Below, one piece after another: positions 26,387 through 34,872 of a stretch of DNA of 64,000 bases (position 1 is the first letter of the stretch; each line of letters opens with the position of its first letter). The translations under genes and the position numbers were made by a program. The notes beneath the pieces were generated by a model that worked only from the letters and a program-made list of their open reading frames with translations, was not told where the DNA came from and did no database searches. This DNA is from an uncultured Dongia sp. (lineage in GTDB: Bacteria > Pseudomonadota > Alphaproteobacteria > Dongiales > Dongiaceae). The stretch lies in contig NZ_CAKZGO010000023.1 in NCBI RefSeq assembly GCF_936916975.1, positions 62,001 through 126,000 of the forward strand, written 5' to 3'.

Positions 26387-27565
26387 ATGAACTCACTCGG
26401 TTTTCATAAGGCACCCGCCGACACCCGCGTCGTCGTCGCCATGTCCGGCGGCGTCGACAGCTCCGTCGTGGCAGCTCTCCTCAAGGAGCAGGGCTATGAC
26501 GTGGTCGGCGTGACGCTGCAGCTTTACGACCATGGCGTAGCTTTGGCGCGCAAGGGCGCCTGCTGCGCTGGGCAAGACATCTATGATGCGCGCATGGTGG
26601 CCGAGCGGTTGGACTTTCCGCATTACGTGCTGGATTACGAGAGCAAGTTCTCCGATGCGGTGATGCAGGAGTTTGCGGATTCCTATTTGAAGGGCGAAAC
26701 ACCGATCCCCTGCGTGCGCTGCAATCAGCGCGTCAAATTTCGTGATCTGCTGGATCAGGCGCGCGATCTTGGCGGCGACTGTCTTGCAACCGGCCACTAT
26801 GTGCGCCGCGTGATGACGGAGCAGGGCGCGGAACTCCATCGCGGTACAGATCCCGCGCGCGACCAGAGCTACTTCCTCTTTGCGACCACGCAGCCGCAGC
26901 TCGACTATCTGCGCTTTCCGCTGGGCGATATTGCGAAGTCGGAGACCCGCGCGATTGCCGAGCGCTTCGGCCTCGAAGTGGCGGGCAAGCCCGACAGCCA
27001 GGACATCTGCTTCGTGCCCAACGGCAATTATGTCAGTGTGGTCGAACGCCTGCGCCCTGGCGCCGCCGAACCCGGCGAGATCGTTCATATCGACGGCCAT
27101 GTGCTGGGCATGCATAAGGGCATCGTACATTACACGATCGGCCAGCGGCGCGGCATCGGCGTCAACGAGAAAGGCACCAACAACGAGCCGCTTTACGTCG
27201 TGCGATTGGATGCGCAGGCAAAGCGCGTCTATGTCGGCCCGAAAGAGGCCTTGGCCCGTGACAGTGTTACATTGCGCGAGATGAACTGGCTGGGTCGTGC
27301 CGGCGAAGCGATGCAGGATGTGGCCGTCACCGTGAAGCTGCGCTCGATGAGCCAGACAGCTCCCGCGCGGCTCACCGTCAGCGGCAGTGGTGCCGCCAGC
27401 ATTGCGCTTGACGATCCGCAGTTCGGCATCGCGCCAGGCCAGGCGGCCGTGGTTTATCAAGGGGAACGGCTACTGGGTGGCGGCTGGATCGCCGCCACCG
27501 GCAGCAACGCGCAGCATTCACCGCAGCAGATGACAGGCGAACGCGCGGTCAGTGCTGCTGAGTGA
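26387..27565 (+). CDS. mnmA: tRNA-specific 2-thiouridylase MnmA
   Basis: MnmA adds the 2-thio group to U34 of tRNA-Lys, -Glu and -Gln, using ATP and sulfur relayed from IscS. The 392-residue protein has the PP-loop SGGVDSS (20-26), the catalytic Cys pair C112 ([11 protein letters not shown]) and C208 (DSQDICFVP), and the C-terminal beta-barrel region. Additional Cys at 59-60 (GACCAGQD) follow the usual N-terminal pattern. Its place right after the isc operon fits its need for IscS persulfide. A C-terminal tail of about 15 residues is unconserved. The SCP2 gene follows. Confidence 0.96.
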   Translation: MNSLGFHKAPADTRVVVAMSGGVDSSVVAALLKEQGYDVVGVTLQLYDHGVALARKGACCAGQDIYDARMVAERLDFPHYVLDYESKFSDAVMQEFADSYLKGETPIPCVRCNQRVKFRDLLDQARDLGGDCLATGHYVRRVMTEQGAELHRGTDPARDQSYFLFATTQPQLDYLRFPLGDIAKSETRAIAERFGLEVAGKPDSQDICFVPNGNYVSVVERLRPGAAEPGEIVHIDGHVLGMHKGIVHYTIGQRRGIGVNEKGTNNEPLYVVRLDAQAKRVYVGPKEALARDSVTLREMNWLGRAGEAMQDVAVTVKLRSMSQTAPARLTVSGSGAASIALDDPQFGIAPGQAAVVYQGERLLGGGWIAATGSNAQHSPQQMTGERAVSAAE

Positions 27566-27596
27566 CTGGACGTCAATCAAGGTAGGGGGAGATCCG

Positions 27597-27899
27597 ATGG
27601 AACTCGATGCGTTGATGGACGAGATGCGCCAGCGCGCCGGCCAGAATCTGAAGCTCGGCTACAAGGTGAAGTTCGTGGTCGGTGACGATGTCATCTTCTG
27701 GGACGGCACCGAGCATCCGCCGGTGATCGAACCCGCGGACAAGGGCGATGCCAACACGACGATCACCATCAGCCCCGAAAACCTTGAGAAACTGCTGGCC
27801 GGCAAGCTTGACCCGACGCTGGGCTATATGACCGGCAAGCTGAAGGTCGAGGGCAGCATGGGTGTTGCCCTGAAGCTCACGTCAATGTTCGGTGACTGA
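27597..27899 (+). CDS. SCP2 sterol-binding domain protein
   Basis: A 100-residue protein made entirely of one SCP2 fold, which holds lipids or acyl-CoAs in a hydrophobic tunnel. The family pattern is clear: ISPENLEKLLAGKLDPTLGYM-type segment (60-80) followed by GKLKVEGSMGVALKLTSMF. I use ATG 27597 behind AGGGGGAG; the upstream frame overlaps mnmA. In bacteria these small SCP2 proteins are soluble and of unknown ligand. Probably co-transcribed with mnmA. Confidence 0.87.
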   Translation: MELDALMDEMRQRAGQNLKLGYKVKFVVGDDVIFWDGTEHPPVIEPADKGDANTTITISPENLEKLLAGKLDPTLGYMTGKLKVEGSMGVALKLTSMFGD

Positions 27900-27937
27900 C
27901 CCGAATTTGCCAGCAATGCCAGCTAGTTGCGTTCTTC

Positions 27938-27965
27938 TTGACAGTTGGGGTAGGGCCCCTATATA
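27938..27965 (+). promoter_or_regulatory. Promoter of the CAU-anticodon tRNA
   Basis: TTGACA (27938-27943), 16 bases, TATATA (27960-27965). The -35 is a perfect consensus. Transcription would start near 27972, about 49 bases before the tRNA. Confidence 0.65.
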
Positions 27966-28020
27966 CGCATGCCGACCGACCGGGCCGACACGCCCGGCCC
28001 GGCCTCGCGTTCAGCGATGT

Positions 28021-28095
28021 GGCACCGTAGCTCAGCGGTAGAGCAGGGGAATCATAATCCCTTGGTCGGCGGTTCAAATCCGTCCGGTGCTACCA
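28021..28095 (+). tRNA. tRNA with CAU anticodon (Met elongator or Ile2), CCA encoded
   Basis: A full cloverleaf can be folded: acceptor GGCACCG with CGGTGCT (one G-U at the first pair), D arm GCTC/GAGC, anticodon stem GGGGA/TCCCT with loop ATCATAA, variable loop TGGTC, T arm GGCGG/CCGTC with TTCAAAT, and encoded ACCA. The anticodon is CAT. The TTGGTCG variable region resembles the minor tRNA-Ile (lysidine-modified CAU) of E. coli, while A4-U69 in the acceptor is not the C-G preferred by TilS, so Met versus Ile2 is left open. The 3' half is duplicated at 30018 and 56156, marking it as an integration target. Confidence 0.92.
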
Positions 28096-28097
28096 TT
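28051..28097 (+). repeat. Attachment-site copy 1 (3' part of the tRNA)
   Basis: This 47-base segment runs from the anticodon loop to two bases past CCA. It recurs without a mismatch at 30018-30064 and, with the last bases altered, at 56156-56202. This is the pattern made when tyrosine-recombinase elements integrate in the 3' end of a tRNA gene and rebuild it. Confidence 0.85.
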
Positions 28098-28438
28098 CGG
28101 CCCCCCTACTGCAAAAAGCGAACTGTTCCGCCAAGGGGACGCGATCCTCAGGCATCATTGGCCCGCAAGTCGTCCGCAGAGGTCCACGCGCACCTCTCCT
28201 TTGGCGCCCTCAACGGGCGTCAGCCGGATTTCGACTATAAGCTTGCGCAGAAGAGCGATGGCCACATCGCGTGTCTCATCGTCCCGCGCGGCAGACCTTG
28301 GTGACGGCCCAACTCACCTTGAGCTCGGTACCGGCCCACTCGCCAGCGCCGCAGAAAGGCGGATCCCTGTGCGTCTCCGCGGTTCCAAACGCCCGCTGAT
28401 TTCGACTAGACTGCGCGCGCATTAACAGGGAGACGGAA
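28098..28438. other. Gene-free stretch after the tRNA
   Basis: I see no supportable gene in these 341 bases. Open frames here overlap the tRNA or have no family-like sequence. The only functional item near the end is the GGGAG ribosome site of the next gene. It would be the left end of the proposed small element. Confidence 0.5.
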
Positions 28439-29770
28439 TTGGGCTTATCGGACATAGTCGCGCGGCTTGTAGCACTGGTCGGTGCTGCCGCGATCCAATG
28501 GCGGCGGCTGCAGGGCGAGGTGCGCGAGGCCGCCATCGGCAGCAATCCGGCGATCCCGACCGCCAGGCCGCAGGGCAGCATACCGACCCTCAAGATGCCG
28601 ACGGCCCGTGGATGGGCGCCCGGACAGACACCGGTTGCGGCGCCTGGATTGAAGGTCAATGCCTTTGCTGCCACTGGCCTCAAGCATCCTCGCTGGATCC
28701 ATGTGCTGCCCAATGGCGACGTCACCGTCGCCGAAGCCCAATTCTTGCCCGGCGGAATCACCAGCATCTTCGACTACGCCATGGTCAGCACCATGAAGCG
28801 CGCCGCCGCCGTGGGGGTCAGCCCCAATCGCATCCAGTTGTTGCGCGACGCGGATGGCGATGGCGTCGCCGAGATCCAGGAGATGTTCCTGGAGGGGCTG
28901 AACCAGCCGTTCGGCATGGCGTTGCTGGGCGATACGTTCTACGTCGGCAACACCGATGGCGTGGTGGCCTTCCCCTACACCACGGGTACCAAGCGCATCA
29001 CCGCGCCGGGGCGGAAGCTGAACGTGCTGAAGCCTGGCGGCCATTGGACGCGGAGCCTGTTGCCGAGCGCCGATGGGCAAAAGCTCTTCATCGGAGTCGG
29101 ATCGCTCAGCAATATCGCCGATAGCGGCATGGAACGCGAAGCAGGCCGGGCGGCCATCCATGAGCTTGATCTGGCGAGCGGCCAGAGCCGACTCTTCGCC
29201 ACAGGTTTGCGCAATCCGGTGGGGCTGGCCTTTGAGCCTAACACCGGTGCGCTCTGGACCGTGGTTAACGAGCGAGACGGCTTGGGCGACGAAACCCCGC
29301 CCGACTATCTGACCGCGGTACGTGACGGCGGCTTCTATGGCTGGCCCTATTGCTACTGGGGCCAGACCGTGGACGACCGGGTGCCGCAGGATCCGGCTGC
29401 GGTGGCAACGGCCATCACGCCGGACTACGCGCTCGGTGGACACACCGCGTCGCTCGGCCTCTGCTGGCTGCCCGCCGGCACGCTGCCCGGATTTCCGGAC
29501 GGCATGGCCATCGGCCAGCATGGCTCATGGAATCGCAGCACATTGAGCGGATACAAAGTCATCTTCGTGCCGTTCGAGAATGGGCGACCGGCCGGGCCGC
29601 CGCGCGACATACTCTCGGGGTTTCTCGCACCGGACGAGCGCGAGTCCTACGGGCGACCGGTCGGGGTGACGATCGGACCCGACCGCCGCTCCTTGCTGGT
29701 GGCGGACGACGTGGGCGATGCGATCTGGCGCGTGACGGCCGATCCAACATTCGGGAGCGGAGCACTCTGA
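28439..29770 (+). CDS. PQQ-type soluble sugar (sorbosone-like) dehydrogenase
   Basis: A 443-residue six-bladed beta-propeller of the GSDH/L-sorbosone dehydrogenase family. Typical segments are HPRWIHVLPNGDVTVAEA, QPFGMALLGDTFYVGNTDGVVAFPY, RNPVGLAFEPNTGALWTVVNERDGLGD (cut at GD), GGFYGWPYCYWG and IGQHGSWNRSTLSGYKV, where the Gly-x-x-Gly-Trp-Pro and His-Gly-Ser-Trp-Asn-Arg motifs line the cofactor pocket. It should oxidise an aldose or sorbosone-like sugar in the periplasm, but the N-terminus (LVALVGAAAIQW) is only weakly signal-like. Start is TTG behind GGGAG. It is the sole gene of the proposed 1.9-kb element. Confidence 0.85.
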   Translation: MGLSDIVARLVALVGAAAIQWRRLQGEVREAAIGSNPAIPTARPQGSIPTLKMPTARGWAPGQTPVAAPGLKVNAFAATGLKHPRWIHVLPNGDVTVAEAQFLPGGITSIFDYAMVSTMKRAAAVGVSPNRIQLLRDADGDGVAEIQEMFLEGLNQPFGMALLGDTFYVGNTDGVVAFPYTTGTKRITAPGRKLNVLKPGGHWTRSLLPSADGQKLFIGVGSLSNIADSGMEREAGRAAIHELDLASGQSRLFATGLRNPVGLAFEPNTGALWTVVNERDGLGDETPPDYLTAVRDGGFYGWPYCYWGQTVDDRVPQDPAAVATAITPDYALGGHTASLGLCWLPAGTLPGFPDGMAIGQHGSWNRSTLSGYKVIFVPFENGRPAGPPRDILSGFLAPDERESYGRPVGVTIGPDRRSLLVADDVGDAIWRVTADPTFGSGAL

Positions 29771-29970
29771 CCTCCTCCCCGGAACCTGGGGCCACGGATA
29801 GCTGGAAAATTCCAGTAGTCACAGCCGGCACGTATCCGGGGCGCCGAGGAGGGGATTCCAGCCCCGCGTGCGCTTGCTGTGAGCGAAGATCCCTGGACAG
29901 AGACAATGACCCGTATCGGATAGGGCTGCCTCAGGGGCGGTTCGCCGACGTGAATTATTGGACACCGTCT

Positions 29971-30017
29971 GGACACTCTAATGCCAAAAACGGCGTGTCC
30001 CGGCCAAAGTAACGGGG
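29971..30017 (+). repeat. Element-end sequence, copy 1
   Basis: The 45 bases 29971-30015 align without gaps to 56109-56153 at 33 of 45 positions by hand count, including GGACACT at the start, CCGGCCA in the middle and TAACGG at the end. Both copies directly precede a tRNA-derived repeat. I read this as the conserved end of a family of integrative elements. The surrounding 29771-30017 has no gene. Confidence 0.6.
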
Positions 30018-30064
30018 ATCATAATCCCTTGGTCGGCGGTTCAAATCCGTCCGGTGCTACCATT
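30018..30064 (+). repeat. Attachment-site copy 2
   Basis: Identical over 47 bases to 28051-28097. It lacks the 5' half of the tRNA, so it is not a functional gene; a predicted minus-strand peptide across it contains DGFEPPTKG, a known signature of false ORFs over tRNAs. Confidence 0.85.
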
Positions 30065-30245
30065 CTCGTTTCGCCGCCAGACCAACCGCGCGAATTGGCT
30101 CCTGTGATTATGACGGGGTCGCCATCAACGACCGAGACATCCGTGATCCAGACATGGAAGTCTTGGATGCGCTCCCTCAGTCTTGGCATGACACTGACAA
30201 CAAACCATGCCGCGCATGCGCCGGCGCGCAGGGTAATCGGTGGCG

Positions 30246-31091
30246 TCACGCGGTCCGCCGCAGCGCCCAGGCATCCGCACCGTCGAGGCCGCCCAGTTGG
30301 CGCGACAATTGATCGGCGTGGCGAATCAGCATTTCGGCAAGTTGTTCCTGACGCTGTTCGGTCGAATGCTGCTTCAATCCGGTAATGCTGATGGCGCCGA
30401 TGGCGTTGCCGGTGCGGTCGAACACGCAGGTCCCGATGCAGACCACCCCTTCGGTATCCTCCTCGTCATCCACGGCGTAGCCGCGGGCGATGGTTCGATC
30501 GAGATCCTCATTGATGGCGGCCAGGGTGGTGAGCGTATGGGGCGTGCGGCGCGGCATGCCGACATCGCGCAGGATCGCGTCACTTTGCGGACGGGGCATG
30601 GCGGCCAGCATCGATTTGCCGACGGCGGAACTGTGCGGAAGTTCGCGCCGGCCCAGGGCAGCGTCGAAGCGGATGGCCCCGGGGGCATCGGCGCGCCCGA
30701 TCACGACGGCATATCCGTCGTCCAGAATGGCGACACGGCTGGTCGAATTCACGTCGCGGGTCAACGCCCGCAAAATGGGCATGGCGATGTCGGCAAGGGC
30801 GATGTTCGAGATGGCTAGATCGCCGAGGCGCGCCAACGACATGCCCAGGCGGTAGCGCTTGGTCGCTCCCTCACCGATGGCTGAAATGAAGCCACGGGAC
30901 AGGAAGGTCTGCAGAATGGCGTAGGTCGCTGCCTTGGAAAGGCCGAGGCCCAGGGCAAGATCGGTAAGGCGAGCGCCGTCGCGCCCCGACTTCGCCAGAA
31001 GCTCGAGGAGGTCCAACCCACGCCCCAAGCTCTGCACCCGGTAGCGTTGATCAGCCATCTCGGCCTGTCTGTCTGATTCAGCGGCGCTCAT
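30246..31091 (-). CDS. IclR-family transcriptional regulator
   Basis: A 281-residue IclR-type regulator: winged helix at about 18-80 (VQSLGRGLDLLELLAKSG, LTDLALGLGLSKAATYAILQTF cut at LG, RYRLG) and the effector-binding domain with HSSAVGKSMLAAMP and GYAVDDEEDTEGVVCIGTCVFD. The domain usually binds a small organic acid or sugar acid. It is divergent from the arabinonate-type dehydratase gene, with a palindrome at 31160-31176 between them, and likely controls that operon. The second Met (residue 12) may be the real start. Confidence 0.92.
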   Translation of the reverse strand: MSAAESDRQAEMADQRYRVQSLGRGLDLLELLAKSGRDGARLTDLALGLGLSKAATYAILQTFLSRGFISAIGEGATKRYRLGMSLARLGDLAISNIALADIAMPILRALTRDVNSTSRVAILDDGYAVVIGRADAPGAIRFDAALGRRELPHSSAVGKSMLAAMPRPQSDAILRDVGMPRRTPHTLTTLAAINEDLDRTIARGYAVDDEEDTEGVVCIGTCVFDRTGNAIGAISITGLKQHSTEQRQEQLAEMLIRHADQLSRQLGGLDGADAWALRRTA

Positions 31092-31159
31092 CTTTTCGAC
31101 ACTACCTCGATTGACATGGTTTATCGCGCGGTCGTACAGTCATGGCAATGCAAAACGAT

Positions 31160-31176
31160 GTTTGGTAATACCAAAC
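31160..31176. promoter_or_regulatory. Palindromic operator between iclR and the dehydratase operon
   Basis: GTTTGGTA-A-TACCAAAC, a perfect 8+1+8 inverted repeat in the divergent region. It fits an IclR-family dimer site, but TGGT-N3-ACCA also matches GntR/FadR-type operators, and a GntR/FCD regulator is encoded at 49314. Which protein binds is unknown. Confidence 0.6.
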
Positions 31177-31236
31177 AAAAGAGCAGATCGCAAGAGCATG
31201 TTGCATCCTGCGGTCGCCAGACAGGTGGGGGCGGGA

Positions 31237-32976
31237 ATGGCCACGTGGCCGCGCAAGTTGCGTTCAGCCGAATGGTTCGGCGGGCAGGGCAAGAATGCCT
31301 TCATGCATCGCAGCTGGATGAAGAATGAAGGCCTGCCAGCGGATGTCTTTGATGGCCGGCCGGTCATCGGCATCTGCAACACTTTTTCCGAACTGACGCC
31401 GTGCAACGCGCATCTGCGCACTTTGGCCGAGCATGTGAAGCGCGGCGTCTATGAAGCGGGTGGTCTGCCGCTCGAATTTCCTGTGATGTCGTTGGGCGAA
31501 TCCAATCTGCGCCCGACTGCGATGATGTTCCGCAACCTCGCTAGCATGGATGTCGAGGAATCGATCCGCGGCAATCCAATGGACGGCGTCATCCTGCTGG
31601 TCGGCTGCGACAAGACCACGCCGGCCTTGCTCATGGGTGCAGCCAGCTGCGATTTGCCGACCATCGCTGTTTCCGGCGGGCCGATGCTGAACGGCAATTT
31701 CCGCGGCGCCGCGGTAGGTTCCGGCACTCATGTCTGGAAAGTCTTCGAGGATGTGAAAGCCGGCCGCATTTCGATCGAGGATTTCCTGGCAGCGGAACAG
31801 GGCCAGAGCCGCTCGGCCGGCAGCTGCATGACCATGGGGACGGCCTCGACCATGGCCAGCATGGTGGAAGCGCTGGGCATCGGGCTGCCGGACAATGCGG
31901 CCATTCCCGCAGTCGATGCGCGACGCCATGTGCTGGCACATCTGGCCGGCCGGCGCATTGTCGACCTGGTGAAGGAGGATGTGAAGATGTCGCAGATCCT
32001 CACCCGCCGGGCCTTCGAGAATGCCATTCGGGTCAACGGCGCCATCGGTGGATCGACCAACGCCGTCATCCATCTTATCGCGGTGGCCGGGCGCCTCGGC
32101 GTCGATCTTGGCATCGATGATTGGGACAAGTTCGGCCGTGGCGTGCCCACCATCGTCGATCTGATGCCCTCGGGCCGATTCCTGATGGAGGAATTCTACT
32201 ACGCCGGCGGCCTGAAGGCCGTCATGCGCGCGCTGGGCGATGCCGACTTGCTGCATCTCGACGCGCTCAGCGTGGCCGGTGGGACAATTGGCGAGGTGAT
32301 CAAGGACGCCCCCAATTACAACAGCGAGGTCATTCGCGACATGGACAAGCCGCTGACGCCGGAAGGCGGCATCGCGGTTCTGCGCGGCAATCTCGCCCCC
32401 AATGGTGCCGTCATCAAGCCTTCGGCGGCGACACCGGCCCTGATGCAGCATCGCGGTCGCGCCGTGGTGTTCGAAACGATCGAGGACTATCACGCCCGTA
32501 TCGACGACCCGGCGCTCGATATCGACGCAAGCTGTGTGATGGTGCTGAAGAATTGCGGGCCGCGCGGCTATCCCGGCATGGCCGAGGTCGGCAACATGCC
32601 GTTACCGGCCAAGCTGCTGAAGCTGGGCGTTTCCGACATGGTGCGCATCTCAGATGCGCGCATGAGCGGCACGGCGTACGGCACGGTCGTGCTGCACACG
32701 GCGCCTGAAGCGGCCCTCGGTGGACCGCTCGCGCTGGTGCGCGACGGCGACATGATCGAGCTCGACGTGGCCGGCAGACGTCTGCATCTCGATGTCTCCG
32801 ATGCCGAACTGGCACAGCGCAAGGCGGCCTGGATAGCGCCGGTGCCTGCGGGCGCTACCGCCAATGGCGGCTACGCAAAGCTCTTCGTCGATCACGTCCT
32901 GCAGGCCGACCGCGGCTGTGATTTCGATTTCCTGGTCGGCAAGCGCGGCGCCGACGTTCCCCGTCAATCTCACTAG
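31237..32976 (+). CDS. L-arabinonate dehydratase-like (IlvD/Edd family)
   Basis: A 579-residue member of the dihydroxy-acid/sugar-acid dehydratase family. It is very like L-arabinonate dehydratase of rhizobia over its full length: WPRKLRSAEWFGGQGKN, DGRPVIGICNTFSELTPCNAHL (cut), LVGCDKTTPALLMGAASCDLP, MVKNCGP-type MVLKNCGPRGYPGMAEVGNM. Cluster ligands C56, C124 and C197 are in place, with the Mg-binding Lys after C124. It should dehydrate a pentonate (L-arabinonate, D-fuconate or similar) to the 2-keto-3-deoxy acid. The start was set at ATG 31237, where homology begins; upstream ATG 31198 is possible. First gene of an eight-kb catabolic unit. Confidence 0.9.
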   Translation: MATWPRKLRSAEWFGGQGKNAFMHRSWMKNEGLPADVFDGRPVIGICNTFSELTPCNAHLRTLAEHVKRGVYEAGGLPLEFPVMSLGESNLRPTAMMFRNLASMDVEESIRGNPMDGVILLVGCDKTTPALLMGAASCDLPTIAVSGGPMLNGNFRGAAVGSGTHVWKVFEDVKAGRISIEDFLAAEQGQSRSAGSCMTMGTASTMASMVEALGIGLPDNAAIPAVDARRHVLAHLAGRRIVDLVKEDVKMSQILTRRAFENAIRVNGAIGGSTNAVIHLIAVAGRLGVDLGIDDWDKFGRGVPTIVDLMPSGRFLMEEFYYAGGLKAVMRALGDADLLHLDALSVAGGTIGEVIKDAPNYNSEVIRDMDKPLTPEGGIAVLRGNLAPNGAVIKPSAATPALMQHRGRAVVFETIEDYHARIDDPALDIDASCVMVLKNCGPRGYPGMAEVGNMPLPAKLLKLGVSDMVRISDARMSGTAYGTVVLHTAPEAALGGPLALVRDGDMIELDVAGRRLHLDVSDAELAQRKAAWIAPVPAGATANGGYAKLFVDHVLQADRGCDFDFLVGKRGADVPRQSH

Positions 32977-32985
32977 GGCCCCGCC

Positions 32986-33765
32986 ATGAACGGTCTGATT
33001 GAGCAGCCAGCCACGTTCCACAGCCTCAAGGGCAAGGTCGTCTTTGTCACCGGCGGTGGGAGCGGCATCGGCGAGAGCATTGTGACGCATCTCTGCGAGC
33101 AGGGCGCCAAGGTTACTTTTGTCGATATTGCCGAGGCGCCGTCTCGCGCTCTCTGCGCGAAGATCGCTGCCAGTGGCCACGCTGCGCCTGACTTCATCCC
33201 TGTCGATCTCAAGAACATCGACGCCTTGCGCGCGGCCATCGCCACGACAGCGGCCAGCCACGGCCCGATCCGCGTTCTCGTGAATAACGCCGGCAATGAC
33301 GATCGGCACAAGAGCGAAGACGTAACGCCCGACTATTGGGACGAGCGCATGGCGGTCAATGTGCGCCACCAGTTTTTCGCAGCACAGGCCATACGGCCGA
33401 TGATGCGCGATGCCGGCGGCGGCTCGATCATCAATTTCGGCTCGATCACCTGGATGGTGGGTGATGGCGATTGCCCTGGCTATGTCACTTCGAAGGCCGC
33501 CATCACTGGCATGACGCGGGCGCTGGCGCGCGAGTTCGGGCCGGAGCGGATTCGGGTGAACTGTGTCCTTCCAGGCTGGGTCATGACCGACCGGCAGGTA
33601 AAATTGTGGCTCGACGCCGCGGGGGAAAAGCAGCTCGACGAGCGGCAATGCCTGAAGGACAAGCTTTATCCAGCCGACATTGCGCGCATGGTCCTGTTTC
33701 TGGCGGCCGATGACAGCCGCATGTGTTCTTCTCAGAATTTTATTGTCGATGGTGGCTGGGTTTGA
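32986..33765 (+). CDS. SDR oxidoreductase (sugar 1-dehydrogenase-like)
   Basis: A 259-residue classical SDR: cofactor motif TGGGSGIG (22-29), NNAG (100-103), catalytic S153, Y166 and K170 (GYVTSKAAI). Asp in the FVDIAE segment after the second strand suggests NAD preference. The sequence is similar to galactose/arabinose-type 1-dehydrogenases found beside arabinonate dehydratase, so oxidation of the sugar to its lactone is a reasonable role, though another sugar alcohol cannot be ruled out. It starts nine bases after the dehydratase gene. Confidence 0.88.
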   Translation: MNGLIEQPATFHSLKGKVVFVTGGGSGIGESIVTHLCEQGAKVTFVDIAEAPSRALCAKIAASGHAAPDFIPVDLKNIDALRAAIATTAASHGPIRVLVNNAGNDDRHKSEDVTPDYWDERMAVNVRHQFFAAQAIRPMMRDAGGGSIINFGSITWMVGDGDCPGYVTSKAAITGMTRALAREFGPERIRVNCVLPGWVMTDRQVKLWLDAAGEKQLDERQCLKDKLYPADIARMVLFLAADDSRMCSSQNFIVDGGWV

Positions 33766-33794
33766 AGCCTTCATCCAGGAGCGAGGTAGATCCG

Positions 33795-34790
33795 ATGCGT
33801 CTCATTCAATATTTCAATGCCGGAGCCCGCCATGTCGGCTGGGTACAGCCAGATGGTGATCACGCGCGCGAACTGAATCAGGTGGCGAGCGTGTTCGAAC
33901 TCGCCAATCTGGCGATCGCGCGCAAGGTCGCTCTGGAACCCTTGGTCAAGGAACTGGCGAGCGACCGGACAATCGACTATGCCGATCTTCTTGCCAAGGG
34001 TCAGGTGATGGCGCCGCTCGAGCACCCGGAACCGGCCCGCTTCTTCATCACCGGTACCGGTCTCACCCATATCGGCTCTGCCTCGGCACGCAACCAGATG
34101 CATATCAGCACCCATGGCGACGGGGCGCCGGAATCCGATTCCATGAAGATCTTCCGCATGGGACTGGAGGGGGGCAAGCCGGATGCCGGCAAGATCGGCA
34201 TCCAGCCCGAATGGTTCTACAAAGGTGTCGGGACCTGCGTTCTGGCGCCGGGGGAGCCGCTGCCCTTGCCTGCCTTCGCACTTGCCGGCGCCGAGGAAGC
34301 GGAGATCGTCGGACTCTATATCGTTGGTCCGGATGGGCAACCTTTTCGCATCGGCTACGCGCTCGGTAACGAATTCTCGGATCACCTGACCGAGGCGCAG
34401 AACTATCTCTACACCCAGCATTCGAAGCTGCGCGCCTGCTCGATCGGGCCGGAAATCCTGCTCGGCGAGCTGCCGCAGGATGTGCGTGGCAAGTCCCGTA
34501 TCCTTCGCGGCGACAAGATCCTGTGGGAGGAGGACTTCCTGTCCGGTGAAAAGAACATGTCGCATTCGATCGTCAATCTTGAGCACTATCACTTCCGCTA
34601 TTCCATGTTCCGGCGCCCTGGCGATCTCCATGCCTATTTCTTCGGCGCGGCCGTCATGAGCTACGCTTCCAAGATCAAGACGGAAGTGGGAGACGTATTC
34701 GAGATCGAGGCCGAATTGTTCGGCAAGACGCTCCGCAACAGGATGGTCGCGTTGCCCGATGAAGGTTTGGTGACAGTGAAGGTGCTGTAA
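33795..34790 (+). CDS. AraD1/GguC-like FAH-family protein
   Basis: A 331-residue FAH-superfamily protein, close to AraD1/GguC found in sugar-acid loci. Landmarks: MRLIQYFNAGARHVGWV at the start, PLEHPEPARFFITGTGLTHIGSA (cut at GL), and the metal-site region with EAEIVGLYIVGPDG and GNEFSDHLTE. Such proteins are proposed to act on 2-keto-3-deoxy sugar acids (dehydration or retro-aldol). ATG 33795 is used because the upstream frame overlaps the SDR gene. The operon place between SDR and ABC importer supports a role in sugar-acid breakdown. Confidence 0.88.
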   Translation: MRLIQYFNAGARHVGWVQPDGDHARELNQVASVFELANLAIARKVALEPLVKELASDRTIDYADLLAKGQVMAPLEHPEPARFFITGTGLTHIGSASARNQMHISTHGDGAPESDSMKIFRMGLEGGKPDAGKIGIQPEWFYKGVGTCVLAPGEPLPLPAFALAGAEEAEIVGLYIVGPDGQPFRIGYALGNEFSDHLTEAQNYLYTQHSKLRACSIGPEILLGELPQDVRGKSRILRGDKILWEEDFLSGEKNMSHSIVNLEHYHFRYSMFRRPGDLHAYFFGAAVMSYASKIKTEVGDVFEIEAELFGKTLRNRMVALPDEGLVTVKVL

Positions 34791-34872
34791 GGTCGCCGTG
34801 TCGAGTTCGGCGAAAGGTCAAAAGACATCACGACTGAATGATGATGACGAACGACAAACAAGGAGGTTGAAC

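Larger units (their letters stand above)
28051..30064 (+). mobile_element. Small integrative-element remnant at the tRNA (1.9 kb)
   Basis: Bounded by perfect 47-base tRNA-derived repeats. It contains a single recognisable gene, a PQQ-type sugar dehydrogenase, and no integrase or excisionase, so it is a decayed or satellite element, or the recombinase has been deleted. Perfect repeat identity suggests it arrived later than the larger element on its right. The right end carries the 45-base sequence also found at the end of the larger element. Confidence 0.5.

Noticed and set aside
27969-28425. Two overlapping plus-strand frames over the tRNA
   Set aside because: They read through the tRNA gene and show no protein-like conservation.
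30019-30249. Minus-strand small protein beginning MVAPDGFEPPTKG
   Set aside because: This peptide arises when a reading frame crosses the reverse of a tRNA; it is a known false prediction and here marks attachment copy 2.
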